From positions 1 through 40,546 of the forward strand of contig NZ_JAAKZW010000043.1 of assembly GCF_011044995.1 (NCBI RefSeq): DNA of 40,546 nucleotides, in the 5' to 3' direction. Source of the stretch: Streptomyces mesophilus (GTDB taxonomy: Bacteria; Actinomycetota; Actinomycetes; Streptomycetales; Streptomycetaceae). Position numbers and translations under genes: made by a program. Under the pieces are notes generated by a model that worked only from the letters and a program-made list of their open reading frames with translations, was not told the origin of the DNA and did no database searches. The stretch's first letter is position 1, and each line of letters starts with the position of its first letter. Positions 8,213-14,722 of this stretch are shown one piece after another.

Positions 8213-9127
8213 TCAGCGGGACAGCTCGTCCTCGAGCGCGGCCACGACCCAGCTGAACTCCTCCCGGTAGTCCGGCGCCGTCTCCATCCCCTGCACCTGG
8301 GCGATCAGCTCCCGCAGCCGGGACACCCGGGCCGCGCTCGCCGACCGGATCAGCGCCAGGACCGCGGCCCGGTCCGCGTCCCCGAGCAGCTCACCGAGCA
8401 CCTCGCGCGCCCCCTCCGAGTCGGGCGCCACACCACGGCGGCGGGTCTCGCCCGCGAAGTGGACGAGCCGGCTCATGAACCACAGGGAGCTGCCGGCCGG
8501 GGTCTCGGCGGTACGTCCCGCCGCGTTGAACTCGATCACCTTGCGCATCGCGCCCCTGAACTCGGGGTCCTGCAGCAGCTCCGCCAGCTCCACCCAGGCG
8601 TCGACCTGCCCGGCCGTGGGATCGTCCGGCAGATCGGGGATGCCGAACCGCAGCCGCGTACGGATGTCGGGGTCGGTGGTGTCGAGCCCGCCGAACACCT
8701 CGGCGGTGAACTCGTCGATGATGCGCGCCCGTTCGGCGGCGCTCAGTCGGGCCAGCTTGTTCATCAGGGTCATCTCCTGTGCGGTCGAACCGCGCTTGGC
8801 GACGGTCGCGAGCACGGCCCGGGTCACCTTGAGGCTCTGGATCTGCGCGTCGAGCGCACTCACATGCCGCGCCGCCACCTGCGCCACGGTGATCTCCCCG
8901 GCGACCACCGCGCGTACGTCGTCCAGGCCGAGGCCCAGGTCGCGCAGCGTGCGGATGAGTTCGAGGCGGGCCACGGACTCGGCGTCGTAGAGCCGGTAGT
9001 TGCCCTCGGAGCGGTCAACCACGGGCAGCGCGCCGGCGTCGGACCAGTAGCGGATGGTGCGCACCGGGAGTCCGGTGCGGCGGGCGAGCTGCCCGATGGT
9101 GAGCAGCTCCGGGCCGTCGTGGATCAT
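8213..9127 (-). CDS. MerR family transcriptional regulator
   Basis: A 304-residue regulator. The MerR winged helix spans about residues 9-75 (LTIGQLARRTGLPVRTIRYWSDAGALP, then NYRLYDAESVARL). A helical linker and a long C-terminal helical domain of about 200 residues follow, probably an effector-sensing part of unknown ligand. It has no cysteine pair of the metal-sensing type. The ATG at 9127 lacks an SD sequence. A MerR-like promoter (TTGAGT, 19-bp spacer, CAGACT) places transcription start at about the A of the ATG, so the mRNA is probably leaderless and autoregulated. The gene is divergent from a GNAT gene. Confidence 0.9.
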   Translation of the reverse strand: MIHDGPELLTIGQLARRTGLPVRTIRYWSDAGALPVVDRSEGNYRLYDAESVARLELIRTLRDLGLGLDDVRAVVAGEITVAQVAARHVSALDAQIQSLKVTRAVLATVAKRGSTAQEMTLMNKLARLSAAERARIIDEFTAEVFGGLDTTDPDIRTRLRFGIPDLPDDPTAGQVDAWVELAELLQDPEFRGAMRKVIEFNAAGRTAETPAGSSLWFMSRLVHFAGETRRRGVAPDSEGAREVLGELLGDADRAAVLALIRSASAARVSRLRELIAQVQGMETAPDYREEFSWVVAALEDELSR

Positions 9128-9134
9128 GAAGGAG

Positions 9135-9165
9135 AGTCTGTGCCTTCCAGTGGGTGGAGACTCAA
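9135..9165 (-). promoter_or_regulatory. MerR-type promoter with 19-bp spacer (leaderless)
   Basis: On the minus strand, TTGAGT (9165-9160) and CAGACT (9140-9135) are separated by exactly 19 bp. This is the long spacer typical of MerR-controlled promoters. The spacer contains the imperfect dyad CTCCA/TGGAA. The -10 ends eight bases before the ATG at 9127, and no SD is visible, so a leaderless transcript is expected. Confidence 0.55.
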
Positions 9166-9195
9166 GGGTTTGCTTCGACAGGGTTTGCTTCGACG
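9166..9195 (+). repeat. Tandem 15-bp repeat between merR-like and GNAT genes
   Basis: GGGTTTGCTTCGACA is followed directly by GGGTTTGCTTCGACG (14 of 15 identical). The pair ends 13 bp before the GNAT start and abuts the -35 box of the divergent MerR promoter. It may be regulatory or a recent slippage duplication. Confidence 0.7.
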
Positions 9196-9208
9196 TGGGG
9201 GTACGAAG

Positions 9209-9850
9209 ATGAGCAGCGCACTTGCCGAGGTACTCGCCGCCGCGGCGGCCGGCCGGTTTCCCGCACCGGACGGCACGACCACGATCCTGCCGCAGCCGAA
9301 CCCGCGGGACGCGGGTGTCCTCGCGTTCACGGCCCACTCGGTGGTGTTCACCGACGAGGACCCGGACTGGGTGCGCGAGACGCTCGCGGCCATGGACTGC
9401 GACGCCCTCGCGGCCACGATGAACCCGCGCTTCCTCGCGGCGTTCATGGAGCGGACGGGCCGGCGCACGGACACCATCGATCTGATGACGGTGGCGACAC
9501 CGCTGAGCGGTGAACTCCCGCTCCCGCTGCGGGAGATCGAGGACCAGGACCACCCGCGGGTGGCGTACGCCCGCAAGCGCCGCGACGACGTGCGCGTGTG
9601 GACGACCGACGGCGGTCTGCTGGCGCTCGGGCGCGGGCTCGCGGGGCGCTGGGAGGTGTCGGTGGAGGTCGACGAGGACGTACGGCACCGGGGGCTCGGC
9701 CGGCAGCTTGCGGTCGCGGCGCGTCATCTCGTACCGGCGGATGCGGTGCTGTGGGCGCAGCAGTCGCCGGGCAATGCGCGCAGTGTGCGGACGTTCCAGG
9801 CGGCGGGGTACAAGGCGGTGGCCTCGGAGGTGCTGTTCTTCGCGCCGTGA
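9209..9850 (+). CDS. GNAT family N-acetyltransferase
   Basis: A 213-residue protein with the GNAT acetyl-CoA motif in its C-terminal half (VSVEVDEDVRHRGLGRQL, with the R-x-x-G-x-G/A pyrophosphate loop), followed by a helix and the NARSVRTFQAAGYKAV strand and loop that close the fold. The N-terminal about 100 residues are less conserved and may form a substrate-binding part. The substrate is unknown. The ATG at 9209 has GGGGG upstream, and an open frame further upstream overlaps the MerR gene. It ends at a strong bidirectional terminator. Divergent transcription suggests it may be a target of the MerR regulator. Confidence 0.85.
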   Translation: MSSALAEVLAAAAAGRFPAPDGTTTILPQPNPRDAGVLAFTAHSVVFTDEDPDWVRETLAAMDCDALAATMNPRFLAAFMERTGRRTDTIDLMTVATPLSGELPLPLREIEDQDHPRVAYARKRRDDVRVWTTDGGLLALGRGLAGRWEVSVEVDEDVRHRGLGRQLAVAARHLVPADAVLWAQQSPGNARSVRTFQAAGYKAVASEVLFFAP

Positions 9851-9884
9851 CGCCCCCGTACAAAGCCCCCGTACAAGAGACAGA

Positions 9885-9923
9885 ACCGGGCGCGGGCGCC
9901 TCCGAGTAGCGCCCGCGCCCGGT
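9885..9923. terminator. Bidirectional terminator between convergent genes
   Basis: ACCGGGCGCGGGCGC (9885-9899) pairs perfectly with GCGCCCGCGCCCGGT (9909-9923) around a nine-base loop. It lies between the GNAT stop and the stop of the convergent propeller gene, so it can serve both. Two CCCCCGTACAA copies (9853 and 9867) precede it. Confidence 0.85.
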
Positions 9924-9956
9924 GGTCTCCGGGACCTTCAGTGGGTCAGCCGAGGG

Positions 9957-11156
9957 TCACCGGAAGATTCCGGTGTGGCCAAGGGAGTAGCGGCCCGGCT
10001 GGGGATAGACCGCGAGTCCGTGCGGGCCGCCGCCGACCGGGATACGGGCCAGCTGGACGCCGCTGTGGGTGTCGATGGCGTACACCTCGTTGTCGTAACG
10101 GCCCGACAGCCACAGGACGTTGCCGTCCGCCGAGACGCCGCCCATGTCCGGGGAGCCGCCGTCGGGCAGCCACCACTTCTTGGTGAGCTTGTTCTGGGCG
10201 AAGTCGAAGACCGAGATCGAGCCCTCGCCGCGGTTGGGTACGTACATCTCCTTGGAGTCGCGGGAGATGTAGAGGCCGTGGCAGCCCTTGCCGGTGGGCA
10301 TCAGCTTCGGCGTCGTGAACTTCTCGCCGTCCAGGACCCACATGCCGTGCGCCATCATGTCGGCGATGTAGAAGGTCTTGCCGTCCGGCGAGATCTTCAC
10401 GTCCTGTGGCATCGCGCCCTCGAAGGGCAGCTTCATCTGGCCGACGACCTTCATCTTCTCCGTGTCGACCTTGAGCAGTTCGGCGGAGAACTCGCAGGAC
10501 ACGATGAAGTAGCGGCCGTCGAGCGAGAAGTCGGCGTGGTTCACGCCGTAGCAGCTCACCGGCTCGGTGTGCTGGCGCTTCATCGTCTGCGGATCGCGGA
10601 AGACGATCTCGCGGTCGAGCGACGCCATCACGATCGCACTCTTGCCGTTGGGCGTGAAGTAGAGGTTGTACGGGTCGTGCACCTCGACGTCCGGCGCCTT
10701 GCGCTTGGCGGTCAGCGGGTCGAGCGGGGTGAGCGTGTGGCCGCGGTTGTTGTTGACCCAGAGGGTCTTCATGTCCCAGGAGGGCACGACGTGCTGCGGC
10801 TGGGTGCCGGTCTCGATGGTGTCGACGACCTGGAAGGAGTTGGGGTCGATCACCGAGACCGTGTTGGAGTTGGTGTTCGGGACGTAGATCCGTTCCTTGA
10901 CCGTCTTCATGAACGGCGAGAGGTTGCCCGCCCGGTTCGCCGCGTAGATGTCCTTGGGGTTCTCCACCGGCGGCATCCCGGGCAGCCCGTAGACCGGCTT
11001 GGGCCCGGCCGGCTTGAGCGCCGCCTGCTGTGCGGCGGACTTCTCGTGGACGGACTGCTCGGGCGAGCCGCAGGCCGCGAGGACGACGGAGGCGGCGAGC
11101 ACACCGCAGGCCAGCAGGCGGGTTCTCTTCGTGAGAGGTCGGGCGAGAGGTTTCAT
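9957..11156 (-). CDS. YVTN/YncE-type beta-propeller lipoprotein
   Basis: A 399-residue probable surface lipoprotein. The signal ends in lipobox VVLAAC, with Cys at about residue 29. It is followed by a linker and repeated seven-bladed propeller motifs: IYVPNTNSNTVSVIDPNSFQVVDTI, MYVPNRGEGSISVFD and VLWLSGRYDNEVYAIDTHSG. Such propellers usually bind proteins or glycans; a defined activity is not evident. The ATG at 11156 overlaps the deacetylase stop by four bases (ATGA), so the two are coupled in one operon and may act together at the envelope. It ends at the shared terminator with the GNAT gene. Confidence 0.87.
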   Translation of the reverse strand: MKPLARPLTKRTRLLACGVLAASVVLAACGSPEQSVHEKSAAQQAALKPAGPKPVYGLPGMPPVENPKDIYAANRAGNLSPFMKTVKERIYVPNTNSNTVSVIDPNSFQVVDTIETGTQPQHVVPSWDMKTLWVNNNRGHTLTPLDPLTAKRKAPDVEVHDPYNLYFTPNGKSAIVMASLDREIVFRDPQTMKRQHTEPVSCYGVNHADFSLDGRYFIVSCEFSAELLKVDTEKMKVVGQMKLPFEGAMPQDVKISPDGKTFYIADMMAHGMWVLDGEKFTTPKLMPTGKGCHGLYISRDSKEMYVPNRGEGSISVFDFAQNKLTKKWWLPDGGSPDMGGVSADGNVLWLSGRYDNEVYAIDTHSGVQLARIPVGGGPHGLAVYPQPGRYSLGHTGIFR

Positions 11157-11926
11157 GAGGTCAGCAGCTCCGTGGTGGTCACCGCGGTCAGTTCGCGGCG
11201 GGCGAGTTCTTCCAGGACGGCCGGGAGCGCGGCGACCGTGTCCGCGTACCCGAAGTGCAGACTCACCACGGATCCGCCGCGCACCGTGGAGGTGCTGTTG
11301 CGGACCACGGCCTGGGCGCCGGGCGAGGTGAAGTCCAGGGAGTCCGTGTCGTACGACAGGACGTGCGGGTAGCCGGCCCGGCGGGCCAGCTTCTGTACGA
11401 GCGGGCTCGCGTGCTGCGTACGGGAGGGCCGGAACCAGGTGCCGATCGAACCGGTCAGCCGGCGCAGGCGGTCCGCGCAGCCGGTGATCTCGGCGAACGC
11501 CTCGGCCTCGGAGAGCTGGTTGATGTCGAGGTGGCGCAGGGTGTGGTTGCCCAGTTCATGGCCGCCGTCGAGGATGCGGCGGGCGAGCTCCGGATAGCGG
11601 TCGAGCCAGCTGCCGACGGCGAGCACGGTGACACGGGCGCCGGCCTTCTCCGCCTGGGTGAGCAGCTGCCGGGCGATCTTCGGGTCGCCCTGCCCGTGGA
11701 AGGTGAGCGCGACGCGGGGATTGTTCCGTGGGCCGTGCTCGATCTGCGCGGGCAGCCCCGGGAAGCGGCGCGGTCCGGGCGCCGGGGGCGGCGCCGAGGG
11801 CCGGGGCTCGGGCGCCCGTGCGCGGTCCGGCCCGTCGGCCGAGCAGGCGGTGGCGAGCGGGCCGGCGAGGGCGAGCAGGGCTGCGGCGCGCAGAGCACCG
11901 CGGCGGTCGGTGGTCACGCCGCCCAT
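11153..11926 (-). CDS. Polysaccharide deacetylase family (CE4/NodB-like) lipoprotein with altered motif 1
   Basis: A 257-residue exported protein. A Tat- or Sec-like signal with RR and a possible lipobox ending at Cys28 is followed by a Pro-rich linker and the NodB fold. Motif 2 is intact (NHTLRH, His128 and His132, metal ligands). Motif 1, usually TFDDGP, reads TFHGQGDP (75-82), so the catalytic-base Asp is replaced. Motif 3 is FRPSRT rather than RxPxG, and a DTDSLDF and HFG follow. It may deacetylate cell-wall sugars by a modified mechanism or have lost activity. The start is ATG 11926 or GTG 11917; neither has a strong SD. First gene of a two-gene operon. Confidence 0.85.
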   Translation of the reverse strand: MGGVTTDRRGALRAAALLALAGPLATACSADGPDRARAPEPRPSAPPPAPGPRRFPGLPAQIEHGPRNNPRVALTFHGQGDPKIARQLLTQAEKAGARVTVLAVGSWLDRYPELARRILDGGHELGNHTLRHLDINQLSEAEAFAEITGCADRLRRLTGSIGTWFRPSRTQHASPLVQKLARRAGYPHVLSYDTDSLDFTSPGAQAVVRNSTSTVRGGSVVSLHFGYADTVAALPAVLEELARRELTAVTTTELLTS

Positions 11927-12178
11927 TTAAAGGGGCTATCGCATAAAAGGTAATGATTGACCCAATTCGGGACTGTCGCGGGTCGCCCCTCCCGGAGCCC
12001 ACACCCATCCCCTCGCGCCGCCAAAGCGTTTGCACAGCGCTTATTTAGCCGCTGTTTACAAGGTCAGTGCTCCAGATCACCAAAGATTAATCTTTGAATC
12101 GTTCATGTTTGGTAGGGATTGTCCGAGTAAGGACCTTTGGCTTGGAGACCGCCCGTCTGCCATAGTCGGAGGCACGCG
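11927..12178. promoter_or_regulatory. AT-rich divergent intergenic region with several dyads
   Basis: This gap separates the deacetylase operon (minus) from the small ORF at 12179 (plus). It is unusually AT-rich for the window, especially 12040-12130. It holds AAGCG (12024-12028) inverted with CGCTT (12038-12042), the 16-bp perfect palindrome at 12081-12096, and on the plus strand a possible promoter TTGGCT (12137-12142), 18 bp, CATAGT (12161-12166). On the minus strand TTGGGT near 11965 and the AT-rich stretch before 11926 could drive the deacetylase. Boundaries are approximate. Confidence 0.5.
12081..12096. promoter_or_regulatory. Perfect 16-bp palindrome CAAAGATTAATCTTTG
   Basis: CAAAGATTAATCTTTG is fully self-complementary and AT-rich in a high-GC genome. 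It lies 83 bp upstream of the small ORF and 155 bp upstream of the deacetylase start, so it is well placed as an operator for a dimeric repressor. The binding protein is unknown. Confidence 0.6.
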
Positions 12179-12259
12179 ATGCCCATTGACCCGAGCAATC
12201 GCCATACGACCGCGGATCACACCCCCCGAGGATCCGCGGTGCACGCAGAAGCCCCCTAG
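12179..12259 (+). CDS. Small ORF (26 codons) embedded in an RNA hairpin pair
   Basis: ATG at 12179 follows GGAGG (12168-12172) with a six-base spacer, a near-ideal SD. It encodes 26 residues, MPIDPSNRHTTADHTPRGSA plus six more, and stops at TAG 12257-12259. It is hydrophilic, with no signal or membrane segment, and I do not recognise it. The coding region spans hairpin 12209-12240 and the 5' arm of the terminator 12245-12293, with the stop codon exactly at the loop entry. It could be a true small protein, a leader peptide, or a chance frame on a structured small RNA with a C-rich loop. Confidence 0.45.
   Translation: MPIDPSNRHTTADHTPRGSAVHAEAP
12209..12240 (+). ncRNA. Structured RNA candidate: hairpin with six-C loop
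   Basis: ACCGCGGATC and GATCCGCGGT form a perfect 10-bp stem with a 12-base loop containing CCCCCC. A second perfect hairpin (12245-12293) follows four bases later and holds CCCCC in its loop. Two C-rich hairpins are the hallmark of the actinobacterial 6C RNA class, but the second loop has five, not six, adjacent C, so the assignment is tentative. The transcript would probably start near 12173. Confidence 0.4.
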
Positions 12260-12293
12260 AAGCCGTCACCCCCGGCGCGATGGGGGCTTCTGC
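12245..12293. terminator. Terminator hairpin shared by the small ORF and the anchor-I gene
   Basis: GCAGAAGCCCCC (12245-12256) pairs perfectly with GGGGGCTTCTGC (12282-12293) around a 25-base loop. It closes the small plus-strand transcript and lies 18 bp past the stop of the convergent choice-of-anchor I gene, so it can act in both directions. Confidence 0.75.
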
Positions 12294-12310
12294 ATGTCCG
12301 CGGCCTTACG

Positions 12311-13858
12311 TCAGCGCGTGATCTCGTACGTCGAGGTCGTCTGGCTGCCCTCGTTCGCGACGAGCAGCAGCGGCTCACGGGTGGGCGAGGCAGCCGCCGG
12401 GACGAAGCTGACGCCCTCGGGTGAGGCATCGCCCGCGGTGCGCGTCCAGCCCTTGAAGCGGGGCGCGCGCGGGTCGGTGATGTCGAAGGTCATCACTCCG
12501 CCGGTGCGCTCCAGGAGGACGAAGGCGTACGTACGGCCGTCGATCTCGCCGACCGTCAGGCCCTCGGGCTCGGGGCCCTTGTTGTCGCTGCGCTTGTCCC
12601 AGTCGCCCTCACCCTCGGCGTTGAAGTTGGCCGGGTCGATCTTCGCGGTGAGCTGCTCGAGGAGATCGCCGCTGTCCCAGACGAGGCGGCCTTCGGTGTC
12701 ACGGATCGAGAAGGACCGCCCGCCGGGCGCGTAGAGCGGGCCGCCGGGCTTGGCGGGCGTGGAGTTGAGGACGTCGAGGCGGCCCATCGCCTTGTCGTCG
12801 AGCAGCGCGGGGTCGAAGCCCTCGGGCAGCAGCGCCGGGTCGAGGTCGGCGAGGCGGGTGAGGTCCTCGTAATCGCCGTACTCGCGCGCGTCACCCTCGT
12901 TCGCGACCACGTAGTACGTACGGCCGTGGCGCTCGAACGCGGCGGCCGCGTCCGGCATGTAGACGCCGAGCAGCGGGCGCGTGGCGATGTTGATCGCGCC
13001 GTCCTTGTCGCTGGTGTCCAGGCCGTTGCCGGGCTTGGAGTGGCCCTTGTGGCCGAGGCCCGCGAGGTCGGTGACCTTGCCGGTGCGCAGGTCGACGGTG
13101 GCGACGGCGTTGTTCTCCTGCAAGGTCACGTACGCCTTGCGGGAGTGCTTGTCGACGGTGATGTACTCCGGCTCCAGGTCCTGCGCGACGCTCGCGCCGG
13201 GCCCGCTGATGCGCACGCTCGCGCCGAGGCGGCGGTGGTTGTACGCGCGGAAGTCGGCGGTCTTCGTGCTCGCGCGCTGCCAGCCGCGCGCGAGGTCGAC
13301 CAGGGTGACGCTGCCCTCGGGGTCGGTGTCGCCGGGTGCGTAGCCGCCGGGCTCGCCCTCGTTGGCGACCAGGACGGTGTCGCCGTCCTTGCTGAAGGTG
13401 ACCATGTCGGGGCCGTGGCCGGCGGGCAGCGCGCGCAGTACTTCGCCGTCGGGGCGCATCAGGACGACCTTGCCGCGTTCGGCGGCTTCGGCGGTCTCGA
13501 CGGCGACGGCTATCAGCCCGTCGTACGCGGCGACGCTGGTGACCGCACCGTCGCCGTACGCGGAGAGGTCGACGGTCCGCACCCGGCGCGGGGTTTCGGG
13601 GTCGCGGACGTCGACGATGTCGAGCGTGAGGGTGTCGGCGCCGGTGACGAAGGCACGCCGCGACGTCTTGTCGTACGCGACGATCTCGGCGGCCGCCGAG
13701 GTGAACGTCGACAGATGCCTGAGCTCGATGTGCCGGCCGTGTCCGCGATCCCTGTGCCCTGCGGAGGGGGCGGAGCCGGCGGGGGACGCCACGGCGGTGA
13801 GGGACGAGACGAGAAGGGCGGCCAGGGAGACGCGGGCCGCGCGCCGGGTGATTCGCAT
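12311..13858 (-). CDS. Secreted choice-of-anchor I family protein (phosphatase-like annotation)
   Basis: A 515-residue secreted protein. A Sec signal (MRITRRAARVSLAALLVSSL, cleavage near 30) is followed by a beta-propeller-like region with ANEGEP, VANEGDAREYGDYED, DDKAMGRLDVL and SDNKGPEPEGLTVGEIDGRTYAFVLLERTGGVMTFDI, all typical of the choice-of-anchor I family. Members are often annotated as alkaline phosphatase or esterase-like; the real activity is not clear from sequence. The ATG at 13858 has no SD and lies 17 bp below three PHO-box-like units, so it is probably leaderless and phosphate-regulated. No C-terminal sorting signal is visible, so it is likely released. Confidence 0.85.
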   Translation of the reverse strand: MRITRRAARVSLAALLVSSLTAVASPAGSAPSAGHRDRGHGRHIELRHLSTFTSAAAEIVAYDKTSRRAFVTGADTLTLDIVDVRDPETPRRVRTVDLSAYGDGAVTSVAAYDGLIAVAVETAEAAERGKVVLMRPDGEVLRALPAGHGPDMVTFSKDGDTVLVANEGEPGGYAPGDTDPEGSVTLVDLARGWQRASTKTADFRAYNHRRLGASVRISGPGASVAQDLEPEYITVDKHSRKAYVTLQENNAVATVDLRTGKVTDLAGLGHKGHSKPGNGLDTSDKDGAINIATRPLLGVYMPDAAAAFERHGRTYYVVANEGDAREYGDYEDLTRLADLDPALLPEGFDPALLDDKAMGRLDVLNSTPAKPGGPLYAPGGRSFSIRDTEGRLVWDSGDLLEQLTAKIDPANFNAEGEGDWDKRSDNKGPEPEGLTVGEIDGRTYAFVLLERTGGVMTFDITDPRAPRFKGWTRTAGDASPEGVSFVPAAASPTREPLLLVANEGSQTTSTYEITR

Positions 13859-13875
13859 GGGCGCATCGTGCAGGC

Positions 13876-13908
13876 GATGGCTGAACCGGAGGGGAACTGC
13901 GGGTGATG
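13876..13908 (-). promoter_or_regulatory. Candidate PHO box upstream of the choice-of-anchor I gene
   Basis: On the minus strand three abutting 11-mers read CATCACCCGCA, GTTCCCCTCCG and GTTCAGCCATC, each close to GTTCACC at its first seven positions. They are in exact 11-bp register and end 17 bp before the ATG. A CACGAT -10-like box follows, which would place transcription start at about the ATG. Confidence 0.5.
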
Positions 13909-13928
13909 CTCAGGGGGTTGGCCGGTGG

Positions 13929-14432
13929 TCAGCGGTCGGCGATCCGCATTTCGAACCAGGTGGTCTTGCCGCGCGGCAGGAGATCCACGCCCCAGCGGTC
14001 GGAGAGCTTGTCGACCAGGAAGAGACCGCGGCCGCTGGTGTCCATCTCATGGACGGGCATCAGACAGGGCAGTCCGCGCGAGGGATCGCGGACCTCGATC
14101 CGGATCCAGCCGCGCCGGCGCAGCATGCGTAAGCCGAACACCCGGGCTCCGGTGTGCCGTACGGCATTTCCGACGAGTTCGGAGACGAGCAGCACGACCG
14201 CTTCGGCCACCTGAGGGGAAAGGCCCCAGTGGCGCAGGACGACGATCTGGGCGAGCCGGCGTGCCGTGCCGGCCGACTCGGGCCGGGAGGGCAGCGGGAC
14301 TTCGTCCTCGGTCGGGTTACCGAACAACTCCAGGGCTTTCAGGGCCCGTTCGTCCTCTACGGCAGGAGACCACCGGGACACGGTCACGCCGCCGTGTCGC
14401 CGTGTCTGTTCGCTGCTCTCCAGCCCCGCCAT
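13929..14432 (-). CDS. RsbW-like ATP-binding regulator (HATPase_c_2), TTA-containing
   Basis: A 167-residue cytosolic protein of the anti-sigma-factor kinase type. The Bergerat ATP fold has N-box SELVGNAVRHTG (85-96), G1 box DPSRGLP (114-121) and G2 box GRGLFLVD. Such proteins bind sigma factors or phosphorylate anti-sigma antagonists; no sigma or antagonist gene is adjacent. Leu101 is encoded by TTA (14132-14130), the bldA-dependent codon, suggesting late developmental expression. The ATG at 14432 has a GGGGG upstream at short spacing. The upstream gap holds a cluster of CTTAAGG-type sites. Confidence 0.87.
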   Translation of the reverse strand: MAGLESSEQTRRHGGVTVSRWSPAVEDERALKALELFGNPTEDEVPLPSRPESAGTARRLAQIVVLRHWGLSPQVAEAVVLLVSELVGNAVRHTGARVFGLRMLRRRGWIRIEVRDPSRGLPCLMPVHEMDTSGRGLFLVDKLSDRWGVDLLPRGKTTWFEMRIADR

Positions 14433-14527
14433 GCCCCCATCATGGCCTCAGGCGGGGCCTGTTGGAGCCCTTACGCGAGAAGTCACATCGCGGAATGGAT
14501 GGTTCCGCAGGGCGCATTCGGCATATG

Positions 14528-14635
14528 CCTAAGGCACTTAAGGTGCGATGACGCCGGGTGTGACCTGCGATGACACCCCGCTCTCAAGAGATCACCCAGA
14601 GTTCTGGCCAAGGCAGCCTTAAGACGCTCTTAAGG
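14528..14635. promoter_or_regulatory. Cluster of CTTAAGG-type sites upstream of the ATPase regulator
   Basis: CCTAAGG (14528-14534), CTTAAGG (14537-14543), CCTTAAG (14617-14623) and CTTAAGG (14629-14635) lie in the 14433-14722 gap. The last two form a perfect inverted repeat with a five-base spacer. TGCGATGAC is also repeated 22 bp apart (14544 and 14566). TTAA is rare in this GC-rich DNA, so the cluster looks like an operator set for the gene at 14432. Confidence 0.5.
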
Positions 14636-14653
14636 TTGACATAAGCCGGACGT

Positions 14654-14683
14654 GAGGGTGAGCGGCGGCCACCGCTCACCCTC
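14654..14683 (-). terminator. Terminator after the enoyl-CoA hydratase gene
   Basis: GAGGGTGAGCGG and CCGCTCACCCTC form a perfect 12-bp stem with a six-base loop, 40 bp past the hydratase stop on the minus strand. Confidence 0.8.
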
Positions 14684-14722
14684 CTGTGCGTCAACTCGGC
14701 GCACCCTGCGGCGACTTGACGC

